From positions 1 through 63,436 of the forward strand of contig JAOSJQ010000019.1 of NCBI GenBank assembly GCA_027494035.1: a DNA stretch of 63,436 nucleotides, written 5' to 3'. This DNA is from UTCFX2 sp002050125 (lineage in GTDB: Bacteria > Chloroflexota > Anaerolineae > Anaerolineales > UBA4823). The translations under genes were made by a program, and so were the position numbers. This document shows, in pieces, positions 34,617 to 45,460 of the stretch. The stretch's first letter is position 1. Every line of letters begins with the position of its first letter. A model generated the notes under the pieces. The model saw nothing but the letters and a program-made list of their open reading frames with translations, had not been told where the DNA came from and ran no database searches.

Positions 34617-34740
34617 ACGAGAAGACCGACTTTCCTCCCTACTACCTCGATTGGCGGCGTTGCACCAAACGTGGAGCCTCTGGGTGCTTCGCGCGCTCCC
34701 CGACTCTTCTTCTTTTGCAGCGAGTAGCCCCGGGCGGGGG
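34600..34740. other. Compositional junction between two genomes
   Basis: Base composition, codon use and repeat content change within about 120 bases. Up to 34616 the sequence encodes an AT-rich gene; from about 34720 onward it is almost entirely G and C. No integrase, tRNA or repeat marks the border. It is best read as an assembly join. Confidence 0.8.
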
Positions 34741-35136
34741 CCGCCACGAAGTGGTACTGCCCCGGGCGGGTCGCCCCCCGCGAATGTCCCCGCCCCCTCC
34801 TCCCTCATCCCCCCCCCACGAAGGAACCGACGTCTCCGGCCCGCTCGGACGTCGAAATGGCGGGCGCTGGGTACAAGTCGCCGGAGCCTCCAGATCGACC
34901 CGTCCGCCGGCCGAAGTTCGTCGTTTGGCAGGCGAATGCGCCACGGGGGCGAATGCGGCCACGGGGGCGAAGGCGCTCGCGCGGGGGCGAATCGGCCACG
35001 GGGGCGAATGCGGCCACGGGGGGCGAATGCCGCCACGGGCGGGGAGCCGCCACGAGCGGTAACGGCGCCACGGCGGGACTGACGGCAACCGCGCGCAGGT
35101 GATCGGGCGATAAGCGGGCACACCTACGCTTCCACT
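34741..35136. repeat. GC-rich non-coding patch with tandem CACGGGGGCGAATGCGGC units
   Basis: Between about 34938 and 35045 the unit CACGGGGGCGAATGCGGC recurs four to five times, complete or degenerate, at roughly 18-base or 36-base spacing. All six frames are open because of composition, so the long predicted frames here are not trusted. No gene is supported between 34617 and 35136. Confidence 0.6.
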
Positions 35137-35792
35137 ATGCCCGTCCACGACAGTCCCGCCGAGCGAGGCGCACGCCGTGGCCGGTTGCTCACGAACCGCA
35201 TCGCGACCGACCTCGAGTCGGCGAGGATCGCGGCGGGTCTCAGCATTCGAGAGCTCGCGCGCCAGTTGGGCGTCGACCGTGAGCGGATCAGCGTGTCCTT
35301 CACGCTGAGGCGAACCGCGCTCACCCTCGACCTCGCGGGCCCGGGTCGCGACTTTGCGCTGGCCTCAGGCTCTCGGCGTTGCTCCCCACCACGGGCGCGC
35401 CGGTGCGTGACAAAGGGCCACCGGCGCTGCTCGAACGCCTCAGGGCGCGGCTCTCGCTCGCGCTGCGCTGGCGCACCGAGGTTCCGATCCCGATCGCCGG
35501 CGATCGTCGTAGCGGCGACGCTGTCATCAGCGGTTTCCGACTTCGAGATCCACGTCGAGGCCGAGACCCACCTCGGCGACATCCGGGGCCCTCGAGCGAG
35601 CCATCGCGGCGAAGCAGCGCGACCTCGGGATCGACCGGGTCATCCTGCTGGTCGCAGACACGCGCCATAACCGTGAGGTCGTCAAACGGGTCGAGGAGCT
35701 CCGGCGCAGGTTCCCGGTCACGACCCGGGCCTGCTTGATCGCGCTCGCCGCCGGCCGGGACCCCGGCGGGGGACGCGCTGGTGATCATCTGA
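35137..35792 (+). CDS. XRE-type helix-turn-helix regulator, frameshifted
   Basis: The first frame gives ARIAAGLSIRELARQLGVDR near residue 31, a Cro/CI helix-turn-helix. Later frames supply PPALLERLRARLSLALRWRT, then FEIHVEAETHLGDI and ERAIAAKQRDLGIDRVILLV with ADTRHNREVVKRVEELRRRF, ending near 35792. At least two frameshifts (about 35365 and 35535) interrupt it. The C-terminal part looks like a small alpha/beta domain that may bind a ligand or metabolise one. The target genes are unknown. Confidence 0.6.
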
Positions 35793-35856
35793 GGCGGCAG
35801 ATAAGGCGGCAGGTGAGGCGGCTGACGAGTCGGGGCCGCGCCTACAATCCGTGGCG

Positions 35857-36260
35857 ATGCCCGACCGACCGCTCAAGGTGCTCATCGCCAAGCCCGGCCT
35901 CGACGGCCACGACCGTGGCGCGAAGGTCCTTGCGCGCGGGCTGCGCGACGAGGGCTTCGAGGTCGTCTACACGGGCCTCCGCCAGACGCCCGAGATGGTC
36001 GTGACCGCGGCACTCCAGGAGGACGTCGACGTCGTGGGGCTGTCGATCCTGTCGGGCGCACACATGACCCTCGTCCCGGGGTCTGCCGCCTCCTCCGCGA
36101 GCAGGGCATCGACGACGTGCTGGTGGTGGTCGGCGGGATCATCCCCGACGACGACGTCGCGGCCCTCAAGGAGGCCGGGGTGGCGGCGACGTTCGGGCCC
36201 GGGACGACGATCGGCGAGGTCGCCGAGTTCCTTCGATCGAACGCCAGGCCGCGCGGCTGA
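35857..36260 (+). CDS. Cobalamin-binding subunit/domain of methylmalonyl-CoA mutase, frameshifted
   Basis: The start MPDRPLKVLIAKPGLDGHDR shows the DxHxxG cobalamin-binding motif (DGHDRG), followed by VLARGLRDEGFEVVYTGLRQ and VVGLSILSGAHM; after a frameshift at about 36078 it continues GIDDVLVVVGGIIPDDDVAA and FGPGTTIGEVAEFLR. At about 135 residues it is the separate B12 domain rather than a whole mutase. The catalytic subunit is not in the window. The next gene, meaB, encodes its G-protein chaperone, and the two are spaced by one base. Confidence 0.85.
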
Positions 36261-36261
36261 G

Positions 36262-37254
36262 GTGATTCCGGCCGATCCCGACGCGCTCGCGCAGGCCGCC
36301 CTCGGCGGCGATCGCCGGGCGCCCTCGCCCGGATCCTGACGGCCGTCGAGAATCGCACGCCGGCGGCCGAGGCGGCCCTTCGAATCCTCTACCCGAAGGC
36401 CGGCCGGGCCCACCTGGTCGGCATCACCGGGCCGCCCGGATCCGGCAAGTCGACCCTCGTCTCGGCGATCATCGCCAACGCCCGCGAGGCTGGGCGGGCG
36501 GTCGGCGTCGTCGCCGTCGACCCATCGAGCCCGATCACCGGGGGCGCCCTGCTGGGCGACCGGGTTCGAATGCAGTCGTACGCCGGTGATTCGAGCGTCT
36601 TCATTCGATCGATGGCGGCGCGTGGGCATGCCGGGGGCCCGGCGCCCACCTCAACCGCCGCCGCTGCCGTCCTCGACGCCTGCGGGTTCGACCTCGTCCT
36701 CCTCGAGACCGTCGGGACGGCCAGTCCGAGGTCGAAGTCGCGGCCGCGGCCGACACGACGGTCGTCCTCGAGGCGCCCGAGATGGGCGACGAGGTCCCGA
36801 GCCATCAAGGCCGGCCTCCTCGAGGTCGCCGACATCGTCGTCGTCAACAAGGGCGATCGGCCGGGCGCCCAACGGACGGCGTCGCAGCTGCGGGCGATGC
36901 TCGTTGGCTCGGGTCGGGTGGGGCGACGGGAGGGTTCGAATGACCGACCTCGGCCGAAGGAGCCGGAGGTCTCGGTGACGACCGCCACGACCGGCGATGG
37001 CGTGCCGGAGCTGATGGCGGCCCTGGCACGGCACCGCCAGGGGCGGCCATCCGGCGCGGACGACCCGACGCGACGGGGCCCGCGCGGCCGCCCAGGTCTG
37101 GGCCATCCTCGGCGACCGTGTCCGTGCGGAGCTGGAGGGCGGGTCCCGGGTGGCGACGACCGAGGCGGTGATCCGCGAGGTGGCCGAGCACCGGCTGGAT
37201 CCGTTCGGGGCGGCCGATCGGCTGCTGGCGACCCTTCGAACCGGAGGGCAATGA
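36262..37254 (+). CDS. meaB: MeaB/ArgK-type GTPase, frameshifted
   Basis: It has AHLVGITGPPGSGKSTLVSA (Walker A), VGVVAVDPSSPITGGALLGD, MQSYAGDSSVFIRSMAARG, LVLLETVGT and ADIVVVNKGDRPGA. MeaB proteins load and protect cobalamin on methylmalonyl-CoA mutase. Frameshifts near 36320, 36645, 36720 and 37085 break it. The GTG at 36262 follows directly on the mutase subunit stop, and its own end overlaps the start of the MFS gene (ATGA). Confidence 0.85.
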
Positions 37255-38472
37255 CCGTCGCGGCGCCGCGCGAGGCGCGCCTCTTCACGCCGGCCTTCGC
37301 CGCACTCTCGGCAGCGGCCCTGGCATTCTTCGTCGCCGGCGGAATCTTCCTGCCCGCGACGCCGCGCTACACCGTCGGGCCGCTCGGTGGCGACGAGGTC
37401 GCGGTCGGGATCGTCATCGGCGCGTTCGCCGTGTCGTCGCTGCTGATGCGCCCGTTCGCCGGTCGCTTCGCCGACCGGGGTGGCCGGAAGATCGCGCTCG
37501 TCGTCGGGGCCGTCATCACGGTCGTCGCGGCGGCCGGCCACCTCGCCGCCGTCAGCATCCCGTTGCTGATCGTCATGCGCCTCCTGTTCGGCGTTGGCGA
37601 GGCGCTGTTCTTCGTCGCCGCCCTCGCCGCGGCGACCGACCTGGCACCCGAGCATCGACGGGGTGAGGCGATCAGCCTCATCTCGATCTCGGTGTACCTC
37701 GGCACGGCGATCGGGCCGTTGATCGGCGAGGCCGCGCTCGCGGCCTCGGGCTTCGCCGCGGTCTGGCTGGTCGCGGCGGCGATCGCCGCACTGTCGGTCG
37801 GGCTGAGCCTCCTCGCGCCGGAGACGCTTCCGCCCGAGAGTCGGACCGGGGCGGGAGGCGGACCGGACATCCCGGCACCGCGGCAGTCGCTGATCCACCG
37901 TCGGGGGATCGAACCCGGGCTGCTCGTGCTGTGCGGCGTCTGGGGCATGGGCCCGTTCTTCGCGTTCATCCCGCTGCTGGCTGACGACCTTGGGCTTGGC
38001 TCCTCGGGACCGTACCGGCGGCCTTCGCGATCGTCGTGGTCGGGCTTCGGATCGTCGGCGCGCGGCTGCCCGATCAGATCGGAGCCGCCCAGCTGTCGGG
38101 CACCGCGCTCATCGTGTCGGCCGCCGGGCTGCTCGTCTCGGGCATCGCGGTCGGCGGGCTCGTGCCGGTCGGCGCCGGCCTGTTGGTTGGCACGGTGGTG
38201 TTCGCCGCCGGGGTGGCGTTCACCTTCCCGGCGATCATGGCCATGGCGGTCGTCGGCGTTCCGCCACGGGAGCGCGGCGCCGTCGTTGGCACCGCCGGCC
38301 TGTTCGTCGACGCCGCGTTCGGGATCTCGCCGGCGATCCTCGGCCTCCTGGCCAGCGCATCCGGCTATCCATCGACCTTCCTCGTCTCGGGCGGGATTGC
38401 GCTCGTCGGCGCGGTCCGGCTGCTCGCCCGCCGGCCGGTGCGGCCATCCCTGTTCGAGTGGTGGAGCCGTGA
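37251..38472 (+). CDS. MFS transporter, frameshifted
   Basis: About 400 residues with many hydrophobic helices; the MFS motif A is in MRPFAGRFADRGGRKIALVV near residue 67 and a second-half helix set follows a frameshift at about 38010 (LSGTALIVSAAGLLVSGIAV, FTFPAIMAMAVVGVPPRERG). It is probably a drug or metabolite exporter in the cytoplasmic membrane; the substrate is unknown. The C-terminus is uncertain: one frame stops at 38472, overlapping the next start, and another continues to 38569. Confidence 0.75.
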
Positions 38473-39641
38473 CGCCGCCGCCCGTCGGGGGTCCGCCGCC
38501 GCCGGGCCTCGTCGATGTCCTGCCGGCGGTGGTCGCCGCCCTCGGCGCTTCGTCGGTCGCCGCACCTGAACCGAGGATCGCGCTTCCTCGGCGCCGCGCG
38601 TCTGCCTGCTCCTCGTCGATGGCCTTGGGCTCGACCTGCTCGCCGAGCATGAACCAGAGGCGCCGTTCCTCTCCCGGCTGCTCGAGGGTGCCGTCGTCCT
38701 CGAGACCGGCGTTCCGTCGAGCACGCCCATCAGCCTCTGCTCGCTCGCCACCGGTCGACCGGCAGGCGAGCACGGAATCGTGGGCTTCACGATGCACGCG
38801 CCGCCGTCGCCGGCCGTGTTCGAGTGCCTGTCCTGGCGGCGGTACGGCGGATGGGAGAGCCTGATCGGCCGGCTGCCTCCCGAGGAGCTGCAGCCGTACC
38901 CGACAATCTTCGAGTCGCTCAACGCGGCCGGCATTCCGGCGACGGTCGTGTCCTCGGGGGACCACGTCGGGACCGGCCTGACACGGGCGGCGTTCCGGGG
39001 TGCTCGGTTCGATCCCATCGATCGGTTCGAAGATTGGCCGGCCCGCCGGACGGCCATCCTCGGGGCCTTGACGCAGGAGCCTCGAACCCTCGTCTACACG
39101 TACGATGCGCGGCTCGACACGGCCGGGCCACGCCTTCGGGACGGGGTCGGTCGAATGGCGCCGGGCGCTCGCCGCAACGGACGAGCTCGCCCGTGACATC
39201 GCTCGCGCGCTCCCTCCCGACGCGCTGCTGCTGATCACGGGCGACCACGGCGGGCTGCCGGTTCCCCCTGCCGAGCGTCTCGACCTCGCCGACCGGCCGG
39301 ACCTCGCCGCCGACGTCGCCTTCCTGAGCGGCGACCCGCGAGCCCGGCACGTCCACGCCGTGCCCGAGCGTGCGGCCGAGCTCCTCGCTGCGTGGCGAGC
39401 CGGCCTCGACGACTCGTGGCTCGTGCTGTCGCGCGATGCGGTCGTGGCGAGCGGGCTCCTCGGGCCCGTCGTTCGCGACGACGTCCGGCCCAGGATCGGG
39501 GACGTCATGGCGATCGCCACCGGGAGGGGCGGGATCTTCGACCGACGTCGGTATCCGTGGGAGCTCAGCCTGCGTGGATCCCATGGCGGGCTCGCGTCCG
39601 TCGAGACCCGCGTGCCGCTGCTCGTGACGGACGCAGGTTGA
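38469..39641 (+). CDS. Alkaline phosphatase/nucleotide pyrophosphatase family protein, frameshifted
   Basis: After restoring frames it reads VCLLLVDGLGLDLLAEHEPE, then GVPSSTPISLCSLATGRPAG with nucleophile Thr/Ser in PSSTPIS, EHGIVGFTM, LVYTYDARLDTAG and LLLITGDHGGLPVPP (metal-binding Asp-His). This is the type I phosphodiesterase/nucleotide pyrophosphatase branch of the alkaline-phosphatase superfamily. Frameshifts lie near 38600 and 39125. The GTG start at 38469 overlaps the likely MFS stop. No signal peptide is obvious. Confidence 0.75.
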
Positions 39642-39669
39642 CCCCGAGCGAGCGCGTACCCTGTGGGCC

Positions 39670-40532
39670 ATGACAATCGAACGGGTCTTCGTCGCCGGCG
39701 CCGGGCTGATGGGTCATGGCATCGGCCAGGTTCATGCGGCGATTGGGAAGCAGGTCACCCTCTACGAGCCCGAGCTGGCCCGGGCGGTCGCCGGCCGCGA
39801 CCGGATCGCCGGCAACCTCGAGCGCGCCGTCGCGAAGGGCAAGCTGACCGCCGAGGAGCGCGAGGCGACGCTCGGCCGCGTCGCCACGACCGACTCGCTG
39901 GATGCGGTTCGCGATGCCGACCTGGTCGTCGAGGCGGTATTCGAGGACGTCGCGGTCAAGCAGGGCCTGTGGCACCAGCTCGACGAGCGTGCGCCGGCGG
40001 CGACGCTCTTCGCCCCGAACACGAGCTCGATCTCGATCGACCTCCCGGCGTCGGCTGTGTCGCCGGAGCGTCGCGGGCGGTTCGTCGGGATGCACTTCTT
40101 CAGCCCCGTGCCGGTCATGCCCCTCGTGGAGCTGATCCGGGGGCCGACACGACCGACGAGACCGAGGCGGCCATCCGATCCTGGCCGAGGAGCTGGGCAA
40201 GAAGCTCATCGTGTCCGCCGACCGACCGGGCTTCATCGTCAACCGGATTCTCATGCCGCTGCTCGCCGAGGCGATGCGGACGCTGGAGGAGGGGGACCGG
40301 CACGGCCGATGACATCGACACCGGCGCCAAGGTGGGCCTCAACCACCCGATGGGTCCGCTCGAGCTCGCCGACTTCATCGGCCTCGACGTCTGCCTCAAC
40401 GTCATGAAGGTCCTCCACGAGGGCATCGGCGGCGAGCACTTCCGGCCGCCGGCCGTGCTCGTGCGACTCGTGGGGGAGGGTCACCTCGGCCAGAAGACCG
40501 GCCGCGGCTTCCACACCTACCCGCGCTCGTGA
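39670..40532 (+). CDS. 3-hydroxybutyryl-CoA dehydrogenase, frameshifted
   Basis: VFVAGAGLMGHGIGQVHAAI is the NAD-binding loop, followed by ADLVVEAVFEDVAVKQGLWH, NTSSISIDLPASAV, MHFFSPVPVMPLVELIRG (catalytic His) and, after frameshifts at about 40145 and 40295, GFIVNRILMPLLAEAM and LNHPMGPLELADFIGLDVCL ending GHLGQKTGRGFHTYP. About 288 residues, standard length. It oxidises 3-hydroxyacyl-CoA in fatty-acid or butanoate metabolism and belongs with the acyl-CoA dehydrogenase and thiolase in this half. Confidence 0.88.
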
Positions 40533-40846
40533 TGGCCCCCAACAGTCCCGGATCTGCGGCGACGGCGCGGTCCCCGGCGGCCTTTGCTGTCACCTACGCG
40601 CCAAGCCGTTGATATCCGCCGCTTTGCCGCAATTCCCGAGCACCTACGCGTGAGGCGCGTCGTATCCACCACGATCGGCGCCCGAGCAGGGCAGGGGAGG
40701 CCTCGCGCCACCAAAACCGTCCCGCGCCACGCTCGCGACGGGGGATCCCGACAGTGCAGGCGCCGACGAGGCGCTGCGAATCGCTGGATACCACGCGCCC
40801 ACTGCGTACACGGGAACGGACCGCGGCTCACGGGGGCAACGACGCG
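40533..40846. other. Intergenic region with a short direct repeat
   Basis: No gene is supported. CACCTACGCG occurs at 40591 and 40641, each followed after about 13 bases by a related ATCCxCC segment, making a diverged 50-base repeat. It may hold the promoter of the acyl-CoA dehydrogenase gene. Confidence 0.4.
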
Positions 40847-42069
40847 ATGACGGCGTCGTCCACGGCCGATGCGTCGGCAGCGGCACTCACGGCCGAAGAG
40901 CGGCTGCTCCGCGACACGGCCCGCGAGTTCGCCCAGCGCGAGGTCGCCCCGACGGCCATCGAGCGCGACGAGGAGGAGCGCTTCGACCGCTCGATCTTCG
41001 CGCGCATGGGGGAGCTCGGCCTGACTGCGGCCCCGCTCCCCGAGACCGTGGGTGGGGGCGGCTTCAGCTACCTCGGCTGGACGCTCGTGATGGAAGAACT
41101 CGGTGCGGCCGACATGGCGAGCGCGGTGATGTTGTCGGTGCATCTCCTCGGCCAGTTCCCGGTCGTCACCTACGGCACCGAAGAGCAGCAGGAACGTTGG
41201 CTGCCGGCGATGGTCGCCGGCGAGGCACTCGGCGCGTTCTGCCTGACCGAACCGTCCGGCGGAAGCGACGCCGCCGCCCTTCGAACCAGTGGCCCGAAGG
41301 TTCGACGCCGACGGCCGCGAGCTCGAACCCGACGCCCCGCCCGACCGGGTCGCCGAATACCGCCTGAGCGGAACCAAGATCTGGATCTCGAATGCCCCGA
41401 GGCCGAGCGGTACCTCGTCTTCGCGACGCTCGATCCCGCCCTCGGTCCGAAGGGCATCACAGCATTCCCGGTCGAGAAGGGCACACCCGGCTTCCGGTTC
41501 GGAGCACACGAGAAGAAGATGGGCATTCGCCCTGCCCGGCCGCCGAACTGATCTTCGAGGACGCCGTCGTGCCGGCCGCCAACCGCCTCGGCGAGGAGGC
41601 CCGCGGCTACCGCATCGCGCCTCGTCACTCGCTGAGGGCCGGATCTCGATCGCCGCCGGCTGCGTCGGTCGCCTGCAGCGCGCTGGAGCAGGCGGCCGCA
41701 TACCTCCACCAGCGCAAGGCCTTCGGCGCACCACTCGCCGAGCTCCATGGCCTGCGCTTCACCCTCGCCGAGATGGCCCGCGACGTCGCCGCGGCGCGGG
41801 CACTCACCCACGAGGCCGCCCGGGCCAAGGATCGTGGCGAACCGATCGGGGAGCTGTCGTCGCTCGCGAAGTGGACCGCCAGCGACACGGCGATGAAGGT
41901 CGCCACCGACGCCGTCCAGCTGTTCGGCGGGACCGGCTACTCGCGCGAGACGGGGGTCGAACGCCTGATGCGCGACGCCAAGGGCGCCCAGATCTACGAG
42001 GGCACCAACCAGATCCACCGCGAGATCGTCGCCAACGCCGTCCTGGAGCGCGCGAAGCAGGGCGCCTGA
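40847..42069 (+). CDS. Acyl-CoA dehydrogenase, frameshifted
   Basis: The N-terminal part LLRDTAREFAQREVAPTAIE and FCLTEPSGGSDAAALRT (FAD/substrate loop), the middle YRLSGTKIWISNA and ISIAAGCVGRLQRA, and the end QLFGGTGYSRETGVERLMRD and IYEGTNQIHREIVANAVLE are all classic. The catalytic Glu lies in QIYEGTNQ. Frameshifts sit near 41285, 41390, 41535 and 41635. Length about 400 residues, normal. It introduces the first double bond in acyl-CoA beta-oxidation and passes electrons to ETF. Confidence 0.88.
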
Positions 42070-43250
42070 GTGCGCGCGCCACAGGACTGGATCGGCCTTC
42101 GTCTACGTTGCGCCTTGACTGGACGCGCGCACCTGTGTGTCCTCGCGATCGCCGTGCTGATGGTGGCCGGATGCGGTCCGTCCACCCCGACGACGACACC
42201 AGCCCTATCGACCCAGCCCGACCTGACGGCTTCGATGGAGCCAACGTCGAGCCCCGTCGTGCGTCCGATTCCCACTCCTACCTCGGCAGCGACGTTCGGG
42301 CCTGACGCTCACTGCGACACGCTCGGGCTGGCCATCTCGTCGACGTTCGTTCCGGGGGCCATGGATGTGTATCTCGGGACCTTCGATCAGTACATTCCAT
42401 TGGCAACGGAGCGCGCGGCGTCGGTCGATGATCCACAACAGATTTGGCCCGGTGGCTACGACTACGGTGACGGCCTGCCCGATGTCATCCGCCTCCGAGG
42501 TGGCAGTGACATCATCCTCAGGCCTCAGCTCGACTACGACTTCCCGTTCGACTGGCCTCTCGAGATCAATGCCGCACGCGCCGTCCTGCGAGTCCCCGGG
42601 GAAGGCCGAAATGAGCTCGCAGCACCGATCACCGCCTCCGACTCGGTGACCTTGTCGATTCCGGACCGCGACCTGCGCGGCACTCTGCGGCTGGAGTTCG
42701 AAGCGTCCGATCGCTGCCTTCGGTATACCGGCTCCGGGGTCGGACAGGTCCGAGTCGTGCGGGCGGCGACCGTCGATGCATGCCCCGTGGATCACGAGGG
42801 CTACGCGGCGCATTGGGCCACCCTCGCTGATCCCCCGCTGATGGTCGGTGATGTGCCAGTGGACCTCGGTCGCATCGAGACGCTGGGCCTGTGGACGGAG
42901 TACGCGGTTTCCAGCCGGGGAACACGGGACTGACCACGTGGAGCCCCGACTCCGAGACGACCAAGGGCGTCGCTGGAGGGACGGTGCGATCGGAGCCCGC
43001 CAACCCGGCTCTACGGTTGCCGTTCCTGGAGGCTGTGTTCTACCGTCGGAAGGCCGTGGTGGACATGCAGGCGGGCGGGGATTGGCCGAGCCCGGTTTTC
43101 CGGTCGACGGCCGATCCGTACGCAGACGGTCACTTCGAGTTGCTGGTGCCGTCTCGCGCGGGTCGCTATGTCGCCAGTCTGCACGTTCAGTGGGAGTCCG
43201 CATGTGCCTACGGAGGTGCCGCGGGCGCGATCGGAGTCGACGTCGAGTAA
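42070..43250 (+). CDS. Putative lipoprotein, one frameshift
   Basis: I do not recognise the family. From a GTG at 42070 the N-terminus is hydrophobic and ends at a lipobox-like LMVAGCG, followed by a Pro/Thr/Ser-rich linker. Two apparent domains follow: DVYLGTFDQYIPLATER to LRLEFEASDRCLRYTG, and, after a frameshift near 42908, TGLTTWSPDSETTKGVAGGT to FELLVPSRAGRYVASLHVQW. The last segment resembles a beta-sandwich. The protein of about 390 residues is probably anchored outside the membrane. Confidence 0.6.
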
Positions 43251-43644
43251 CTCCTCACCACACGGAATCCACCCGACCCCGATCAATCTGTCCCTCCGCG
43301 AACCAGCCCGTCTGAGGCGCGCGGGATCCCTCGGATGCCCGCGGAGAGAGCACGGCGGCGGGCGCAGGCGGCTGCGTTCCCTCATCTGCCCTCGGGGCGG
43401 GCAGGTGAGGGGAAAGAGGCTGTCGCCGGCGGAATGGTGCCTCGCCGGCGAGCAATCGAGGGAACGTGCCCGGGAAGTCTGGGCTGGGTGGCCTGTCCAC
43501 GACAGGATGGGCTGAACGGCCCAAAAGGACAGGCGTTCGGTCCCTCAAACCCGGTGGCGCTTCCTCATAGCCTCGGCATAGGAGAAGGCGCCCCAGTGGC
43601 CTCGTGCCCGGCGGGTCGTCGAGCGCACGAGGAGGGAAACCAGC
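43251..43644. other. Intergenic region before the copper group
   Basis: No gene is supported; the open frame that runs through here to 45005 is the multicopper oxidase frame read upstream of its start. It should carry the promoter of the copper group. I see no clear operator. Confidence 0.45.
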
Positions 43645-45005
43645 ATGGGTCAGGAGACGAGCGGCCTGGGGCCGATCGCAGCGGTGGAAACCGCCGAGCC
43701 CGACGCAGCAGAACACCCCGAACTCTCACGCCGAGGCTTCCTGCGCGGCGCCGCCTCGCCGGCGGCGGGATCGCGGCCGCGACGCTCGCGGCCTGCGCCC
43801 CGGGTGCGGCCCAGCCGGTCCGGACCTACGGCCCCGTCCGAACAACCGAACCGGCAAACGGCTCGCCGGAGCCCGGCGCCCCCACGGCGACGCCTGCAGG
43901 TACCCCAGCCGCAAGCGCTGTCCCGACGGCGACCCCGGCGCCGACCAACGGTGGGACCATCCCGCCCGGCTGGTCCTCCCACGACCTCAACGCCCGCACC
44001 GTCGTCCGCCGCTACGTCGGTAACCTCGCGCCGGCGTTCGAGGGCATCTATGGCGCCGAGGCGTTCGGCAAGCTCGTCAAGATCCTCGGCGCCCAGGAGC
44101 CCTACCCGGAGCTGACCGCGAAGCCGGCCTTCGTCCAGGTCCCGCAGCTCGTCCTCAACGACCTGCTGACGCCGCTCCAACCGGAGCTGGACGGCGATAC
44201 GAAGGTCTTCCGCCTCACGGTCGACGAGATCGAGTGGCAGGTCGACGAGCTGAAGCCGCCGCTGGCGGTCTTCGGCTACAACGGCCAGTGGCCGGGGCCC
44301 ACGATCCGGGTCAACCAGGGCGATCGCGTTCGAGCGATCTTCACCAACAACCTCCACGAGACGACGAGCGTCCACTTCCACGGCGTCGAGTTCGATGACC
44401 CGTTCATGGACGGCGTGCCATTCGTCAGCCAGGAGCCGTTCGCACCGGGCGAGGAGTTCACCTACGAGTTCATCGCCCGCAACCCCGGCTCGCTGATGTA
44501 CCACTCCCACCACAACGCGACCGACCAAGTCGGCCGGGGCCTGCTCGGGGCGTTTGTCGTCGACCGCCGCAACGACCCCAACAAGGCCGACCGCGAGTAC
44601 GTCTGGATCTCGAACGACGCGGTCGGTGGCTTCACGATCAACGGCCACGGCTTCCCCGCGGTCGTGCCGGTGCTCGCCGCCGTCGGCGAGACGGTCCGGA
44701 TCCGGTTCATGAACGAGGGCAACATGATGCATCCGTGGCATAGCCACGGGTACACGATGCGGGTCGTCGAACGCGACGGCCACGACCTCGGCTCGGCGGC
44801 GTTCGAATGCGACACTCTGGGCGTCAACCCCGGCGAGCGGTTCGATGCCCTGATCACCGCCGATCGGCCCGGCATCTGGGCCTTCCACTGCCACATCCTG
44901 CCGCACGTCGAGGGTCTCGACGGCATGTTCGGGATGGTCACCTCGCTGATCGTCGTCCCGGAGAAGGAACACGTCGATGCGATCGTCAATGCGCTCCTGG
45001 CATAA
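43645..45005 (+). CDS. Tat-exported multicopper oxidase, one frameshift
   Basis: The start at 43645 gives a twin-arginine signal (SRRGFLRGA); a frameshift near 43760 leads into a hydrophobic AGGGIAAATLAAC and a Pro/Thr-rich linker. The mature part has TTSVHFHGVEFDDPFMDGVP, GSLMYHSHHNATDQ, MMHPWHSHGYTMRVVERDGH and WAFHCHILPHVEGLDGMFGM, the full set of type 1/2/3 copper ligands. About 450 residues, a compact two- or three-domain oxidase acting outside the membrane. It is followed by the PCuAC and SCO genes, which supply copper. Confidence 0.88.
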
Positions 45006-45459
45006 GTCTGTGGCGGCGAGCGGGCTGGTCCTGCTCGCGCTCACCGCCGTCGCCTGCACGACCGGTGGGACGGCCGCGCCCACGACCGGGGCCACGAGCC
45101 CGACCGTCAGCGAGGCCTGGGTCCGGCCGCCCCAGGGGATGGATCGCCCCGCCGCCGGCTACATGATCATCACCGGTGGCTCGTCCGCCGATGCGCTGCT
45201 GAGCGTCTCGACAACCGCGGCCGGGATGGTCGAGATTCACGAGACCACGGTCGACGCCTCCGGCATGGCCGGGATGCACCCGATCCCACGGCTCGACGTC
45301 CCCGCCGGCGGGCGGGTCGAGCTCCGGCCCGGCGGCTACCACCTGATGCTGATGCAGGTCGTCGAAGGCGCGATCGAGGTCGGCAAGACAGTCGAGCTGC
45401 GGCTGACGTTCGAGAAGGCCGGCGAGATCGTCGTGCAGGCCGAGGTGCTCGCAGGCTGA
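44977..45459 (+). CDS. PCu(A)C copper chaperone
   Basis: The 160-residue protein starts with a hydrophobic signal ending VLLALTAVAC, then VSEAWVRPPQGMDRPAAGYM, MVEIHETTVDASGMAGMHPI and LRPGGYHLMLMQVVEGAIEV. The spaced Met and His residues (H...M...HxM) are the Cu(I) site of PCuAC proteins. It delivers copper to oxidases outside the membrane. It overlaps the end of the multicopper oxidase gene and is intact, one of few unbroken genes in this half. Confidence 0.9.
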   Translation: MRSSMRSWHKSVAASGLVLLALTAVACTTGGTAAPTTGATSPTVSEAWVRPPQGMDRPAAGYMIITGGSSADALLSVSTTAAGMVEIHETTVDASGMAGMHPIPRLDVPAGGRVELRPGGYHLMLMQVVEGAIEVGKTVELRLTFEKAGEIVVQAEVLAG

Positions 45460-45460
45460 C

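Noticed and set aside
34920..35050. CRISPR-like spacing of CACGGGGGCGAATGCGGC units
   Set aside because: Units adjoin each other without unique spacers of constant length, so this is a tandem repeat, not an array.
34377..35123. A 248-residue minus-strand frame across the junction
   Set aside because: Only the last 80 codons look like a protein; the rest is a composition-driven open frame in GC-rich repeats on the other side of the join.
37367..39676. A 769-residue minus-strand open frame
   Set aside because: It is antisense to clear MFS and phosphatase genes and is an effect of high GC content.
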